NCBI GenBank assembly: GCA_037976565.1
Contig: CP137679.1
Coordinates: forward strand, 25,711,547-25,775,546
DNA from: Mesocentrotus franciscanus
Taxonomy: Eukaryota > Echinodermata > Echinoidea > Camarodonta > Strongylocentrotidae
Direction: 5' to 3'
Length of the DNA: 64,000 nt
Shown here: piece by piece, positions 32,037 to 43,869 of the stretch
Position numbering within the stretch: the first letter of the stretch is position 1
Layout of the letters: every line of letters starts with the position of its first letter
The notes under the pieces: model-generated
Seen by the model: the letters and a program-made list of their open reading frames with translations, nothing else
The model's database searches: none
What the model was told of the DNA's origin: nothing
Made by a program: the position numbers and the translations under genes

Positions 32037-32387
32037 GAAGGTACATAGTCTGATTTTCAGAACCTTGTACCGCATAGTCGTACGTTTTGTGCTAAGTAAA
32101 GACTCGATCAGTTTAATTTTGGTCATTATACGAAGCGGTCATTGATGTGTACAAATGATAATGTACCCTTTACAGCTAATTTTATCTATGTTATTACAAA
32201 TTGTAAAAAGGTCAGTCAGTTCCTCAACAGTGTCTGACAGTGAAGTCTAGAGAGTAAACGGTTTCCCTTGCATAACTAGGTCAATGCTAATATCAAATTT
32301 CACAGATAGGACATACGTGACACTCATGATCCCTGCAAAGTTCTACAGAATTTGATGTTGGCTGCAAAAGGGATACAATACCTTTAA
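32037..32387. mobile_element. Beta MITE remnant upstream of KCTD B
   Basis: Matches 2750-3201 from about GTCTGATTTT through GATGTTGGCTGCAAAAG to ACCTTTAAAT. The left part is deleted after AAGGTAC. It is in the same place as in units C and E (AATATTGCTAACAACAGCAG follows). Confidence 0.75.
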
Positions 32388-32916
32388 ATAATATTGCTAA
32401 CAACAGCAGATCTTGTCTCGATCATGATCCTCGTTTCTTTAGCAATATACTAAGCAGATGTGCCAAAGTCAGAAAAGAGGGGTTTGCCTGCCACTGCCAC
32501 ACAAACTTAGCACACCTTGTTTATTCGAAAGATTTTATCATAATACACAATATTTCAGAGGTGTTTTTGTTGTTGTAGCGAACACCCTTATGTCGGAGGG
32601 GGCGTCCTAAAAAGCGGCCCTTCATCATTTGACGTACATGCTGTTAATCCGTTGACAAAGATAGACAAAAACTATTCATGATCCATTAAAATGTCAATTT
32701 GTGCAGTTTAACATAAGTCATGTTGATGATTAACAAAGCAGGGGTTCATCGATTGACCGGTATGGGTGTGGAGACTGGAGAGCTGCAGTATTTAGGGCAA
32801 ACAGCAATTTTATCAATGTATCAAAAGACATTACTGACTCAGTTTGCCAATAAATTTCATATTTAGGCCTACTTATAGAATAATCATTCGCGCTCTCTCA
32901 CTCTTCCTCTCTCTCT

Positions 32917-32958
<42 letters not shown>

Positions 32959-33864
32959 CTTTCTATCTTCTCCCACATCTCACAGTACGTCAGGTCTCAT
33001 GCACTCTTTATGCATACTTCACTTGTAAGCGGAGGGCCAACGTCAAACATCTTGCTTAGTTTTTGAGTTGCCTGTATCTACCACACAAACTATAGTTATA
33101 AGCACACCATGTTTATAAACAGTGTATCAACTATAGATCTACATGAAGACTTTCCAATACGAGTTCAAACCAAAATTCTAGACACATTCACGTAAAAGTA
33201 TGCACAGAACTCACACAATTTTCATAATTTAAAAAAGACATGAATGCAAAATAACAAAAATAAAACCATTCTCTCTTCAATCCCTTTTAATATTTCTCAT
33301 TTCTCATTTATACTGTGCTTCGACTGTCTACATGCTCAAAGATATGTGCATGTAACTAGAAAACACAATTTAAAAAATATCAAACAAACAAACAAACAGA
33401 AAATCAACATCAATACGAAATAAAATTGACAACAATTTGTTGCACGGACAAGGTAAATTGACATAATAATGCAGTCTATGTTAACTGTATATCACCACTG
33501 TTTTTTAATTTTTCCCTCCAATTCCATCCATTCAAACTTAAGTAATCTAGGCACATTCCTTTTTAACGATATGCCCAGAAGTATGGAACTAAATCATACC
33601 GATGCTGAAATGCAGTTTTCAAGTTTCAAATAAAACAATGAGATTATGTTTGAATTCACACCACAAAATGACTGAAAGAAGTGGGTGTTTAAAGCTACAT
33701 GCGGGATGGTTACCTGTACACAATTCATGTATTTGTAAAAGTATGTAATGAAGAATGATAATTCTGTGGAATGCAAAAATCACAATAATAAATTATATCT
33801 CTCTCCCGTCGCTTCGGGATTCCTTCTATGATCCTGCTTTCTAAGTTACATTGTACCTCACTAT
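32388..33864. other. KCTD flanks between units B and C
   Basis: A 5' flank block (GCTAACAACAGCAGATCTTG; CGGAGGGGGCGTCC, truncated at 32615) joins sequence like 20510-20780. Then (CT)n at 32896-32955 and the 3' flank of unit C from about 33105. No gene. Confidence 0.65.
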
Positions 33865-35845
33865 AAGTTTAAGAAACGTTAACATAGATTATATGGAAAT
33901 AGCTTGACCTAGTGCCAATCAGAAAAGAAAATATTTAGAGTATAAAAATAAATTAACAAATATCATAAGAGCATCAAAGAGGAAATATTACGAGTCTTTG
34001 TTCTATAACTTAAAGAATGATATTAAAAAACATGGTCTCAGATTAATATGATACTTGGCAAAAAGAAACAGAATAAACTACCTCAAAATATGTTTCAAGA
34101 AATATAAAAATGAGTAGCAGGAAAGATGTTGCACAACAGTTTATTAATTTTATTATTGACATAGGTAAAACAAAAATCAAAATCAATTCAAGCACCTAAT
34201 TACTCTTTTGTTAAATTATGGACCCATTGCCTTGCTTTCTATTTTTGCAAAATAGTTGGAAAAAGTAATGCATAAAGTGCTGTATGAATATTTACTTAAA
34301 TATAATTCTCTTATTTCAGAGGAGTTTGGTTTCCGTACAAATCATAGTACTGAATAGAGTATTGTGAATTTTCAAACAATATTATACAGGAAATTAATAA
34401 TGGAATGTTTTTTTGTGGATTATTTATGGATCTATCTAAGGCATTTTACACCATCGACTACCATATTTTACTTTAAAAACTGTACCGTTACAGTGTACGT
34501 GGTATACCTTATCAGTGGTTTTCTAATTATTTACATAATAGAAAACTATAAGTGGTGGTCAATGGTGTCGAATCTGATTATATGGATGTAAATACTGGAG
34601 TTCCCTAAGGATCGGTTCTTGGACCACTTTTATTTATCATATATATTAATGATATTATTAGTTCATCCAAATTACTTATGTTTTCATTATTTGTTGATGA
34701 TACGATTGTATATTATTCTCATTCCAATTAATGTAACACGCTTAGTTTCTATTTTAAATAAAGAGTTAATAAAATTGAATGGAATGATTGGTTTAAATGT
34801 AATAAATTATTTTTGAATCATAAAAAATTTAATATGTAACTTTTCACGCAAAGAAAAAGAAAGTTCAAAGTTTCACTAATCCTGTTAGAAAAGCGAATGT
34901 AACAACTGAACGAGAACTAAGTGTCATTTTTTTAGGTACTAATATTAAAGAAACTCTAGATTGGAAATTTTATATTGATTACGTTTGTTCTAAAATTTTC
35001 TAGAAGTAATTGGTGTCTTGTCTAGACTGAAGAACTTTCTCCCAAGGTACACTAATAAATATTTACAATGCAAAAATTCTTCCCCACTTAAATTATTGCA
35101 ATATTATTTGGGGTAATACATACAAAACAAACTTTTCAAGATTTAAATGTTACAGAAACGTGCAGCTCGCTAAGTTACAAATCGTCATTATTTGTCTCCA
35201 AGTTTACCACTATTTATAAAATTGAAAATTATTCCTGTATATGATTTGATCAAACTAAATACATCCATATTTTTGTTTAAATTTTACAAAAAGCTTTTAC
35301 CATCTGTTTTTATAATATGTTCCAAACAAATTCTTCTATTCACAATTACCCCACTCGCCAAAGTCAAAACTTACATCCCCCACTTTGTCGTTCAACTTCA
35401 CTGTGTAATTCTATATCATTTATTGGGGTACGCGAATGGAATTAATTAAATCATGACCTAAGATCCAGTTCTACAATAAAATTAAAAGATTTAAATCTGT
35501 GAACGAAAAGGGTATTTTCCTTAGAATGATATCCATGGTTGAGTAGGTACTTATCTTTCCAGTCTTTTTTCTTCTTTTATTTCTTTCTTTCCTATTTTTC
35601 GCTCCTTTCTATTCTTTCTGCGAAACCTTCTTCTTTATGAATGCGTGTGTGTGTGTGTGTGCTGGTGTCTATATGTGTGCTTGCATTACGCAAGTATTTT
35701 CCTTTTTATTATGTATTTATGTTCATTATGTTGTTATTGTTTGTACAGGGCCCCAATTACAAGCAGATTTCCGCTTCTTAGGAGTCCTAACCAATATATT
35801 GTATAGATTGTCATTGTAAATTGTTTTATATTGGTTGAATACAGA
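33865..35845 (+). pseudogene. Dead non-LTR retrotransposon, copy C
   Basis: Almost identical to copy A, sharing the same stops (for example in GVP-stop-GSVLGP near 34603) and the catalytic FVDDT near 34690. The duplicated region therefore already contained a dead element. A short GT tract (35644-35660) replaces the longer one in A and D. Confidence 0.85.
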
Positions 35846-35918
35846 TTTGAATTGAATAGTTTTCACTGAATATTTTTGTTGTTGCAAAATTGCCTACAGA
35901 AACATGGCCCACGCTATA

Positions 35919-36590
35919 TTAGTTTGCCTTTGTTGGGGTTGTACATGTGGTACTATCATATTTTATATCTCTTGTAAAGATCCATCTATCTGTTTCCACG
36001 TGATCACTTTTCCTTGATGATACCGATGAAAGTTTGAAACCTAACTGAGTAATTTGCCTAAAAAAATTAACACGATTCAAGAAAGGCTCTGTTGGAAAAA
36101 AGAATCTATTCTCTTCGGGTCCAAACATGTCATGCGAATGGTTAGGAGCAAGCCGTTGACGGTTCCTAATTCCTTCCCTAACTACTGGGATTTGCTGAAA
36201 GATTTCAGAACTGCCAAATATTCTCCAGTTTCTACCATGGGGATGATGCTTAAACTCCACCTCCAGAATATCTTGCTCCTTTACGCATTCTTTAGCTCGA
36301 GTCACAGCATCATTTAATTCCTTGATCTGGTAGTAATCAGCTTCCTGTGCAAGCATGTCGAGCTCTTTGAAGTCTTCAGGTAAGACGAGAGTGGACCTCC
36401 GTAGGAAATTCAGAACATACCGAAATAAGGAGCCATCCCCGTCAATTAGGTAATTCCCCTTATCATCCTTGGTGGAAGGGAGCCGACCACTGAACATTGA
36501 CCCTAACATTGAATCCGGAAAACGAGTCAATGTAGCTCGCGATGTTGTGTATATCGTACCTCCGACGTTAAGGCTAACAACATCAGTCAT
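35919..36590 (-). CDS. KCTD6/21-like BTB protein, copy C, intact mosaic
   Basis: 223 aa from ATG (36588-36590) to TAA. The BTB half carries B/E-type residues (GRLPSTKDD, GDGSLFRYVL, STLVLPEDFKEL, EADYYQIKEL, VTRAKE). The C-terminal half is A/D-type (GRNWRIFGSSEIFQQIPVV, REGIRNRQRLAPN). Flanks agree: dead LINE downstream as in A and D, beta MITE upstream as in B and E. The frame is open further upstream to 36704, but the conserved ATG is preferred. Presumed oligomeric Cullin-3 adaptor by family. Confidence 0.85.
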   Translation of the reverse strand: MTDVVSLNVGGTIYTTSRATLTRFPDSMLGSMFSGRLPSTKDDKGNYLIDGDGSLFRYVLNFLRRSTLVLPEDFKELDMLAQEADYYQIKELNDAVTRAKECVKEQDILEVEFKHHPHGRNWRIFGSSEIFQQIPVVREGIRNRQRLAPNHSHDMFGPEENRFFFPTEPFLNRVNFFRQITQLGFKLSSVSSRKSDHVETDRWIFTRDIKYDSTTCTTPTKAN

Positions 36591-36778
36591 ATTTCTTGAA
36601 AACAATGCTCCGTTTTGCAATGGTTCCTTAAAGGTAGTCTGTCCCTTTTGCAAGCTGAACATATAAATTGTGTAAATTCTATGGTTAACAAGAGATAATA
36701 CCAACTATTACTAAACACTCCTCTTAAAAGAATAGAACTGGTAATTCCCTCTATGTGAATTTATAAAAACAGGCCTAG

Positions 36779-37114
36779 AAGGTAGTCTGATTCTCATACC
36801 CTTATACCGCATAGTCGTACGTTTGTGCTGAGTAAAGACTCGATCAGTTTAATTTTAAGAAGCGGGTCATTGATGTGTACAAATGATAATGTAGCCTTTA
36901 TAGCTAATCTGATCTATGTTATTAAACAATGTAAGAAAGTCAGTCAGTTACTCATCAGTGTCTGACAGTGAAGTCTAGAGAGTAAACGGTTTCCCTTGCA
37001 TAACTAGGTCACTGTTAATATTCAATTTCACAGATAGGAAATACGTGACATACTCATGATTCCTGCAAAGTTCTACAGAATTTGATGTTGGCTGCAAAGG
37101 GGTACACTACCATC
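36779..37114. mobile_element. Beta MITE remnant upstream of KCTD C
   Basis: Same internal sequence and position as in unit B (AGTCTGATTCTC..., GATGTTGGCTGCAAAGG). The right TTAA has decayed (CATCAAAC). Confidence 0.7.
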
Positions 37115-38246
37115 AAACAATATTGCTAACAACAGCAGATCTTGTCTCCATCATCGTTTCTTTATCAATATAATAAAGCAGAGGGCCAAAGTCCAAAAAA
37201 GAGGGGTTTGCCTGCCACTACCACACAAACTAAGCACACCTTTTTTATCCGAATTTTTTTTATCATAATACACAATATTTCAGAGGTGTTTTTTTTTAAT
37301 TCGTAGCGAACACCCCTATATCGGAGGGGGCGTCCAAAAAAGCGGCCCTTTTGACGAAATATAGTATTTTGTTAATAATATATTAAGGAAACCTTGAAAC
37401 ATCATGATTTGGGTGTCATATGAAAGGAAATTTAATTATCTACATTTTAAAACCAAATTTAACAGAATTTGTATTAATTAACATCGCAATTTTAAGTAAA
37501 AACATGATTTATTTTTTCGCGATTTATTTTTTCTTCAAACAATGAATTTTATTTTAAAAAAAACGTTATTTTCCATTATATCAAAATTGGAGGGGTGCTT
37601 TTTTCGTAACTTTCAAGAAATTTGCTCATGTACAAGCATAATACCTTGTGCGAAGGAGAGGCTTGTATCTCTTTTTAGTGGGAAGTCGTGGTTACCCAAA
37701 ATTATTGATTTGATTTCATAGAAAACGACATTTTTGCCCACAGGACTTGTGTATGAACTGTATGCACGTGTATTAGTGTATTAAGGACATGTTTGGTGTG
37801 CTTAAATTGAGTTTTTATAGATAAGTTTGAAGTAAAATCTCTAATCACCGTGAGTTTGGTGTCATGTGATGGATTATTAAAATATCTTCTAGTTTTTATC
37901 GATTTATGAAACTTGTTCGGATCATGATTGGTATGTATCGGACTATCCGTGTATGTATATGGATCAGAAGTGTGCACAAATACATGTACTAGCACGATGT
38001 TGTACTTACCTAATTCACTGATAAATGATCACCTTTCCGTTCCCCAAAAAACGTATACATATAGCTCTCTTCTTGTCTATTATTGCTGCTTTTAACGCTT
38101 TTGCCCAATATTTAACTGCCTATAGGAGTTCAATACAAGACGTTATGAGAAAAATTCGATGATTGCTGTTAGCGCTTCTGTTTGCCTAAACGAATCCAGG
38201 GTCAGTTTTTGTGAAACGATTCTACACAATCATAGTCGACAGATTA
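37115..38246 (+). other. 5' flank of KCTD C
   Basis: Holds the flank block GAACACCCCTATATCGGAGG (about 37308), TGTTTGGTGTGCTTAAAT (about 37790) and the segment that is inverted at 19820-20440 (GATGTTGTACTTACCTAATT near 37998). No gene. Confidence 0.65.
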
Positions 38247-38420
38247 TTGTACACTGAACATTGACCCTAACATTGAATCCGGAAAACGAGTCAACGTAGC
38301 TCGCGATGTTGTGTATATAACCTACCTCCCACATTAAGGCTCACAAATTCAGTCATATTTCTTGAAAACAATGCTCCGTTATGCAATGGTTACTTAAAGG
38401 TAGTCTGTCCCTTTTGCAAT
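38247..38420 (-). pseudogene. KCTD copy F, N-terminal fragment
   Basis: Minus-strand sequence matches the start of the KCTD gene: leader (TGCAAAAGGGACAGACTACC), the ATG region (ATGACTGA) and codons up to about residue 33 (SRAT.TRFPDSMLGSMF). It is cut at 38251, where flank DNA is joined. A small insertion (ATAACC-type) disrupts the BTB start. Upstream it resembles A and D. Confidence 0.8.
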
Positions 38421-41027
38421 CTGAAAATATAAAATTATGTAGATCCTATGGTTAACAAGAGATGATACTAAAACCTCCTCTTAAAAGAATAGAACTGGTA
38501 ATTGCCTCTAATATATATGGAATTATATCGACCGTTAGGAATTTTCAAAACGCGTTGCAAAAAGCAGGCCTAGATATTTGTCAGAATGCCCATAAGACTG
38601 CTATGCCGGTCTTGTGAATCCTCAAGTAATTTTTCAGAAGACCAAGCAGAATGCCAGATCATTACCATATAGAAATGAAAATGTAAAAGGTTTACGGACG
38701 ACGGACGGGGACGGACGGCAATAGCTCACCTTGAGCCTCCGGCTCATATGAGCTTTAAAAAAATGATTATGGTAGTATTTGGGTCAAAAATAGGGGCAAG
38801 AAGGAGCAACAGAAGTGAAGATTGTATTTTTTTTTTTTAGGCCTGAGAGATATACTCTGTGGTTCATGGCCTTGGCGTACAAGCCGGGGGAGGGTGTAGA
38901 CCCCCGCCTCCCCTCGGCAATAATCGGGCAAAAAGTCACAATTTTGGGCCGAAAGGTAAATAAAAGTTAAAGAAAGAAGAAATAAAGCAGCGCTGAAATA
39001 ATGACTGCAGAAAATCCTTCCTTATTCTTTTTCGATAAGCCTAATATACAACCATTACCAATATTCAACCTGTAACATGCTTTTATTACCTCTGACATTT
39101 TTGCCTCTGGCATTATTACCTCGGACATTTTTAACTCGGACATTTTTACCTCGGACATTTTTACCTCTGATATTTTTTACCTCTGAAATCTTTACCTCGG
39201 ACATTTTTACCTCGGACATTTTTACCTCAGACATTTTTGCACCGCGCCTATTTTTCTACATCATTTCTTAGACACAAAACATCATTTGATGTTTCTCGGG
39301 GCGGACTAAGACTGAAAATTAGTTTTGAAAGTTTTATGCAACCAGCCCACTTAATATATAAGATGCATATATCAAGCGGCCCTCAGACCACAAATTGACT
39401 GACCTTGATCAGGACAAAAATAAAGAGCTGCTTGTGTGGAAAATTCCCCAAACTACCCATGACCAATCTGCCCCTGGATTTTTCCTTAGGATATGTGTAT
39501 CTTGTTTTTTTCTACCGAAAATGACAGGTGTTGTCAGTGCATGGAAGCCCCTTGTAAAAAAATAATTGCACAGGTGTCGATTGAGGGAGAGAAAAGAGAG
39601 GGGGAAGACTGGGTGACACCACGTTAACTCAAAAACTTGATAAACATTTTATCCTAATGACGTAGTACGGTTAGACGATAAATGAGGCCCCAGAGACGTT
39701 TGTTAGCGACATTCTGGCTATTTATTCATAAACCGTTGATTCTCGGTGTTAATTCACGCAGAAATGAAAACCATGCAATTGGCAGAATAACAAAACAAAA
39801 TATGTCTTAGTATATCAATCAATTATAAATGTCATCTTCACAAAAACATGTTTATCTTAATGAAAATAAAACAGGGTAATTACTATACAGAAATATTGTT
39901 ATCCTCTTGATTAAATATCATAACAAGTAATTACAAATTGATCTCCAAATCAAATCTGTTTCATCTTGATTCTCTTGTATAATCACTGAAATCAAATGTT
40001 ATAATCATTTACTTGAATGACATAATTAAATCTAAACATTAAATCGGATGTCAGAATCTCATCAAACCGTAATATAAATTTAGCAACCAGAGCATCATAT
40101 TTGTATCAGACAAATGAGAAATACATTAATAAAACACCTTGTAAATTCTATAACACATGATACTAGTAATACCCTCTGATACATTAGGCTCAATAAAGTT
40201 ATACAAAGTCTCTTACAAACTTCTAACAGAATGTCATCAAAACGTACCCAAAGTCTACAGCAAATAACACCCACTGAAGCCCTCAACTACAGTCCGGCAC
40301 TCTCAGGGGAAGAAGGAAGACACCAAGCAGCCATCAATCTACTCAGCAACACCACATCACATGTGTGTTAAAACCTTAACGTGGGCGGCGTAGTACACAA
40401 TCAATATCCATCCGCGAAACCATGTGTAACATGTATAATGAACTAATTTGCATAATCAGACAAGTCCACGATCTACATAAAATATAAAATAGTCCACATT
40501 CCCACACTCGCATTTAATCATCAAAAATCAAATGAGCAATTTTATTCCTTTTCTCTTACTGAATATTCTTTAATCTGGTCACGAAATTCAAATTCTAGGG
40601 ATTTGTTTGTATGAATAACTATGTCATTTTCTAATTTACATAAATACAGTCTTTATCTTTTGTTAAAAACAACAAACAAACAATTTTGGGCATCATAACG
40701 GGTAATTCAAATCTCAAACATCCATCCCACACCCATATAAATAATAAGCGGTGTTTGCATGTCCTATGCCTTAATCTCTTTCAAAATTCAGAACTAGTTT
40801 GCATTCTAAACACATCTTGGTCGTTTTCAATCTCAATTTTTTTTCTTCAAATCGGGTTGGCGGGGATGGGGTGACTCGTTCTTAAACCCAACCAGGATGC
40901 GCCCTTTTTATTACCTGCAAAAACTTATGATATGCAAGCATAGTACACTTAAGCACATCTGGGGACTTAATAACTTCAAGATTTCATCCACACTTTCCCA
41001 CTAAATACATGCATATGCTGCAAATTC
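38421..41027. other. Spacer between F and D, mostly no gene
   Basis: 38570-38660 continues the A/D-type 5' flank. 38695-38760 is a dispersed repeat end (GACGGACGGGGACGGACGGC; TGAGCCTCCGGCTCA). 39075-39240 is a 15-bp tandem repeat. 39300-41027 shows no recognised gene. Confidence 0.55.
39090..39240. repeat. 15-bp tandem repeat, ACCTCGGACATTTTT
   Basis: About ten units, some with changed bases (ACCTCTGATATTTTTT). Read on the minus strand it would code MSEVK-like repeats, without support as a gene. Confidence 0.85.
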
Positions 41028-41517
41028 AAAATGAAAATGAAAACAGCCTGTTGCACTGACAATACAAATTGACAAAATACAGTGTATACATAAGTGAATT
41101 AGTAACATGAATGTTGCAGTGTATCAACTATAGATCTACATGAAGACTTTCCAATACGAGTTCAAAACAAAATTCTAGACACATTCACGTAATAGTATGC
41201 ACAGAACTAAGGAAAAATATGCCACAACACAATTTTCAAATACAACATGAAGTGGCTGCTTAAGCTACAAACGTTACGTGTTTGAAGAGGTACACGTATA
41301 AAATATGTGAATTAATAATTTAAAAAAGACATGAATGCAAAATAACAAAAAGAAAATCTCCAATCCCTTTCAATATTTCTCATTTCTCATGTATACTCTG
41401 CATCGACATGCTCAAAGATATGTGCATAGAAAACACAATTGAAAAAATATCAAACAAACAATCAGAAAACAATTTGTTGCACTGACAAGGTAAAATGACA
41501 TAATAATAAAGTCTATG
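41028..41517. other. 3' flank of KCTD unit D
   Basis: Same family of flank as 28925-29400 and 47860-48350. It is cut at about 41518 by a different LINE fragment. Confidence 0.65.
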
Positions 41518-41893
41518 TTAATAATAATAATACTAATACATGAAATTTATATAGCGCCATTATCCATTTTAATTAAATGCTCAAGGCGCTTCAAAATATT
41601 CGGGATTACATTACATCATGACAAAGAATCGTGTACATTTACATAAGAAAGAAAATACAAAAATGAAAGAATGAATGAATGTCTGTCTTCAAAACGCAAA
41701 ATTGAACAAATGGGATTTAAGGTTGCTCTTAAAAGACGTTGAAGAATCGGAGATCTTCAGCCCATGTGGAAGTGAATTCCACAGGGCTGGTCCGGCATGA
41801 GCAAAGCTCGTTCCCCCAAGATTTCTTTGAAGGTGGTATATGTAGAAGACAAGAGTTGGAGGATCGAAGGGTACGTGTGTCACTGGGTTGGTA
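41518..41893 (-). pseudogene. 3' end of a second non-LTR retrotransposon
   Basis: The minus strand encodes GGTSFAHAGPALWNSLPHGL and SSTSFKSNLKSHLF, the conserved RT-ORF C-terminus (ALWNSLP), followed by a GCGCTATATAA tail and (TTA)n ending at 41518. Only the 3' end is present. Confidence 0.75.
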
Positions 41894-42321
41894 GAATAAA
41901 ATTGAAAATTATTCCTGTATATGATTTGATCAAACTAAATACATCCATATTTATGTTTAAATTTTACAAAAATCTTTTACCATCTGTTTTTATAATATGT
42001 TCCAAACAAATTCTTCTATTCACAATTACCCCACTCGCCAAAGTCAAAGCTTACATCACCCACTTTGTCGTTCAACTTCACTGTATAATTCTATATCATT
42101 TATTGGGGTACGCTAATGGAATTCATTGAATCATGACCTAAGATCCAGTTCTACAATTAACAGATTTAAATTTATGAACAAAAAGGGTTTCATAGAATGA
42201 TATCCATGGTTGAGTAGGTACTTCTCTTTCCAGTCTTTTTTCTTCTTTTATTTCTTTCTTTCCTATTTTTCGCTCCTTTCTATTCTTTCTGCGAAATCGT
42301 CTTCTTTATGAATGCGCGCGC

Positions 42322-42366
<45 letters not shown>

Positions 42367-42565
42367 TGTGGTGTGTATGCGTGTGCTTGTATTACGCAAG
42401 TATTTTCCTTTTTATTATGTATTTATGTTCATTATGTTGCTATTGTTTGTTATAGGGCCCCGATTACAAGCAGATTTCTGCTTCTTAGGGGTCCTAACCA
42501 ATATATTGTTTAGATTGTCATTGTAAATTGTTTCATATTGGTTGAATACAAATTTGAATTGAATA
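41894..42565 (+). pseudogene. Dead non-LTR retrotransposon, copy D, 3' part only
   Basis: Joins the A/C LINE at AAATTGAAAATTATTCCTG. It keeps the C-terminal IPVYDLIKLNTSIFMFKFYK and the tail with an expanded (GT)n at 42319-42370. Confidence 0.85.
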
Positions 42566-42625
42566 GTTTTCACTAAATATCTTTGCTGGTGCAAAATTGC
42601 CTACAGAAACATGACCCATGCTATA

Positions 42626-43297
42626 TTAGTTTGCCTTTGTTGAGGTTGTACATGTGGTATGATCATATTTTATATCTCTTTTAAAGATCCATCTATCTGT
42701 GTTCACGTGATCACTTCCCCTTGATGATACCGATGCAAGTTTGAAACCTAACTGAGTAATTTGCCTAAAAAATTTAACACGATTTAAGAAAGGCTCTCTT
42801 GGAAAAAAGAATCTATTCTTATCGGGACCAAACATGTCATGCAAATGGTTAGGAGCAAGCCGTTGATGGTTCCTAATTCCTTCCCTAACTACTGGGATTT
42901 GCTGAAAGATTTCAGAACTGCCAAATATTCTCCAGTTTCTACCAGTGGTCTGATGCTTAAACTCCACCTCCAAAAGCTCTTGCTCCTCGACGCATTCTTT
43001 AGCTCGAGCCACAGCATCAATTAATTCCTTGATCTGGTAGTACTCAGCTTCCTGTGCAAGCATGTCGAGCTCTTTGAATTCTTCGGGTAAGACGAGAACG
43101 GACCTCCGTAGGAAATTCAGAACATACCGAAATAAGGAGCCATCACCGTCAATTAGGTAGTTCCCCTTATCATCCTTGGTGGAAGGGATCCGATCACTGA
43201 ACATTGACCCTAACATTGAATCAGGAAAACGAGTCAATGTAGCTCGCGATGTTGTGTATATCGTACCTCCCACATTAAGGCTCACACAATCAGTCAT
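42626..43297 (-). CDS. KCTD6/21-like BTB protein, copy D, intact
   Basis: 223 aa, ATG at 43295-43297. Differs from copy A by very few residues (for example IPSTKDD against IPPTKDD, GDGSLF against GDGPLF, RNHQRL against RNRQRL). It has the same BTB signature and C-terminal domain, and the same upstream open leader and AG site. Offset from A is 18,781 bases over several kb, so A and D are products of a recent block duplication. Function inferred as for the family. Confidence 0.85.
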   Translation of the reverse strand: MTDCVSLNVGGTIYTTSRATLTRFPDSMLGSMFSDRIPSTKDDKGNYLIDGDGSLFRYVLNFLRRSVLVLPEEFKELDMLAQEAEYYQIKELIDAVARAKECVEEQELLEVEFKHQTTGRNWRIFGSSEIFQQIPVVREGIRNHQRLAPNHLHDMFGPDKNRFFFPREPFLNRVKFFRQITQLGFKLASVSSRGSDHVNTDRWIFKRDIKYDHTTCTTSTKAN

Positions 43298-43869
43298 ATT
43301 TCTTGAAAACAATGCTCCGTTTTGCAATGGTTCATTAAAGGTAGTCTGTCCCTTTTGCAAGCTGAAAATATAAAATTATGTGACTTATATGGTTAACAAG
43401 AGATAATACTACATGTTCCTAAAAACTCCTCTTAAAAGAATAGAACTGGTGATCGCCTCTATGTGGAATTATATCGACCGTTAAAAATTGTTAAAACTCG
43501 TTGCAAAAAACAGGCCTAGAAAATTGTCAGAATGCCCATAAGACTGACATGCCGGTTTTGTGAATCCTCAAGTAATTTTTCAGAAGACCAGCATGCAGAT
43601 TGCCGGAAAACGTTTATGTGGTGTAAATTCTTTTCAATACATGTGGATGCATTGAAAAAGGCTCAAGTCTGAGCCAAAAATATGTTTTCTTTTCCATTAT
43701 TGAAGAAGAAAAAAATAGAAACGAATAGCATTTTACATACCAGAATTTCTCTTTTCCTTTCTCTTTTAGTCTGTATTCAAATCCTCAAATCAATATGACA
43801 AACTCACAGAATTTCTATCGTGTATGAAAATGTAAATCTGAGAAAATAAACGTAATAAATTCGTAGTTT
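43298..43869. other. 5' flank of KCTD D
   Basis: Nearly identical to 24517-25089. Confidence 0.7.

Noticed and set aside
39077..39271. Repetitive MSEVK / LPRTF coding
   Set aside because: Product of the 15-bp tandem repeat.
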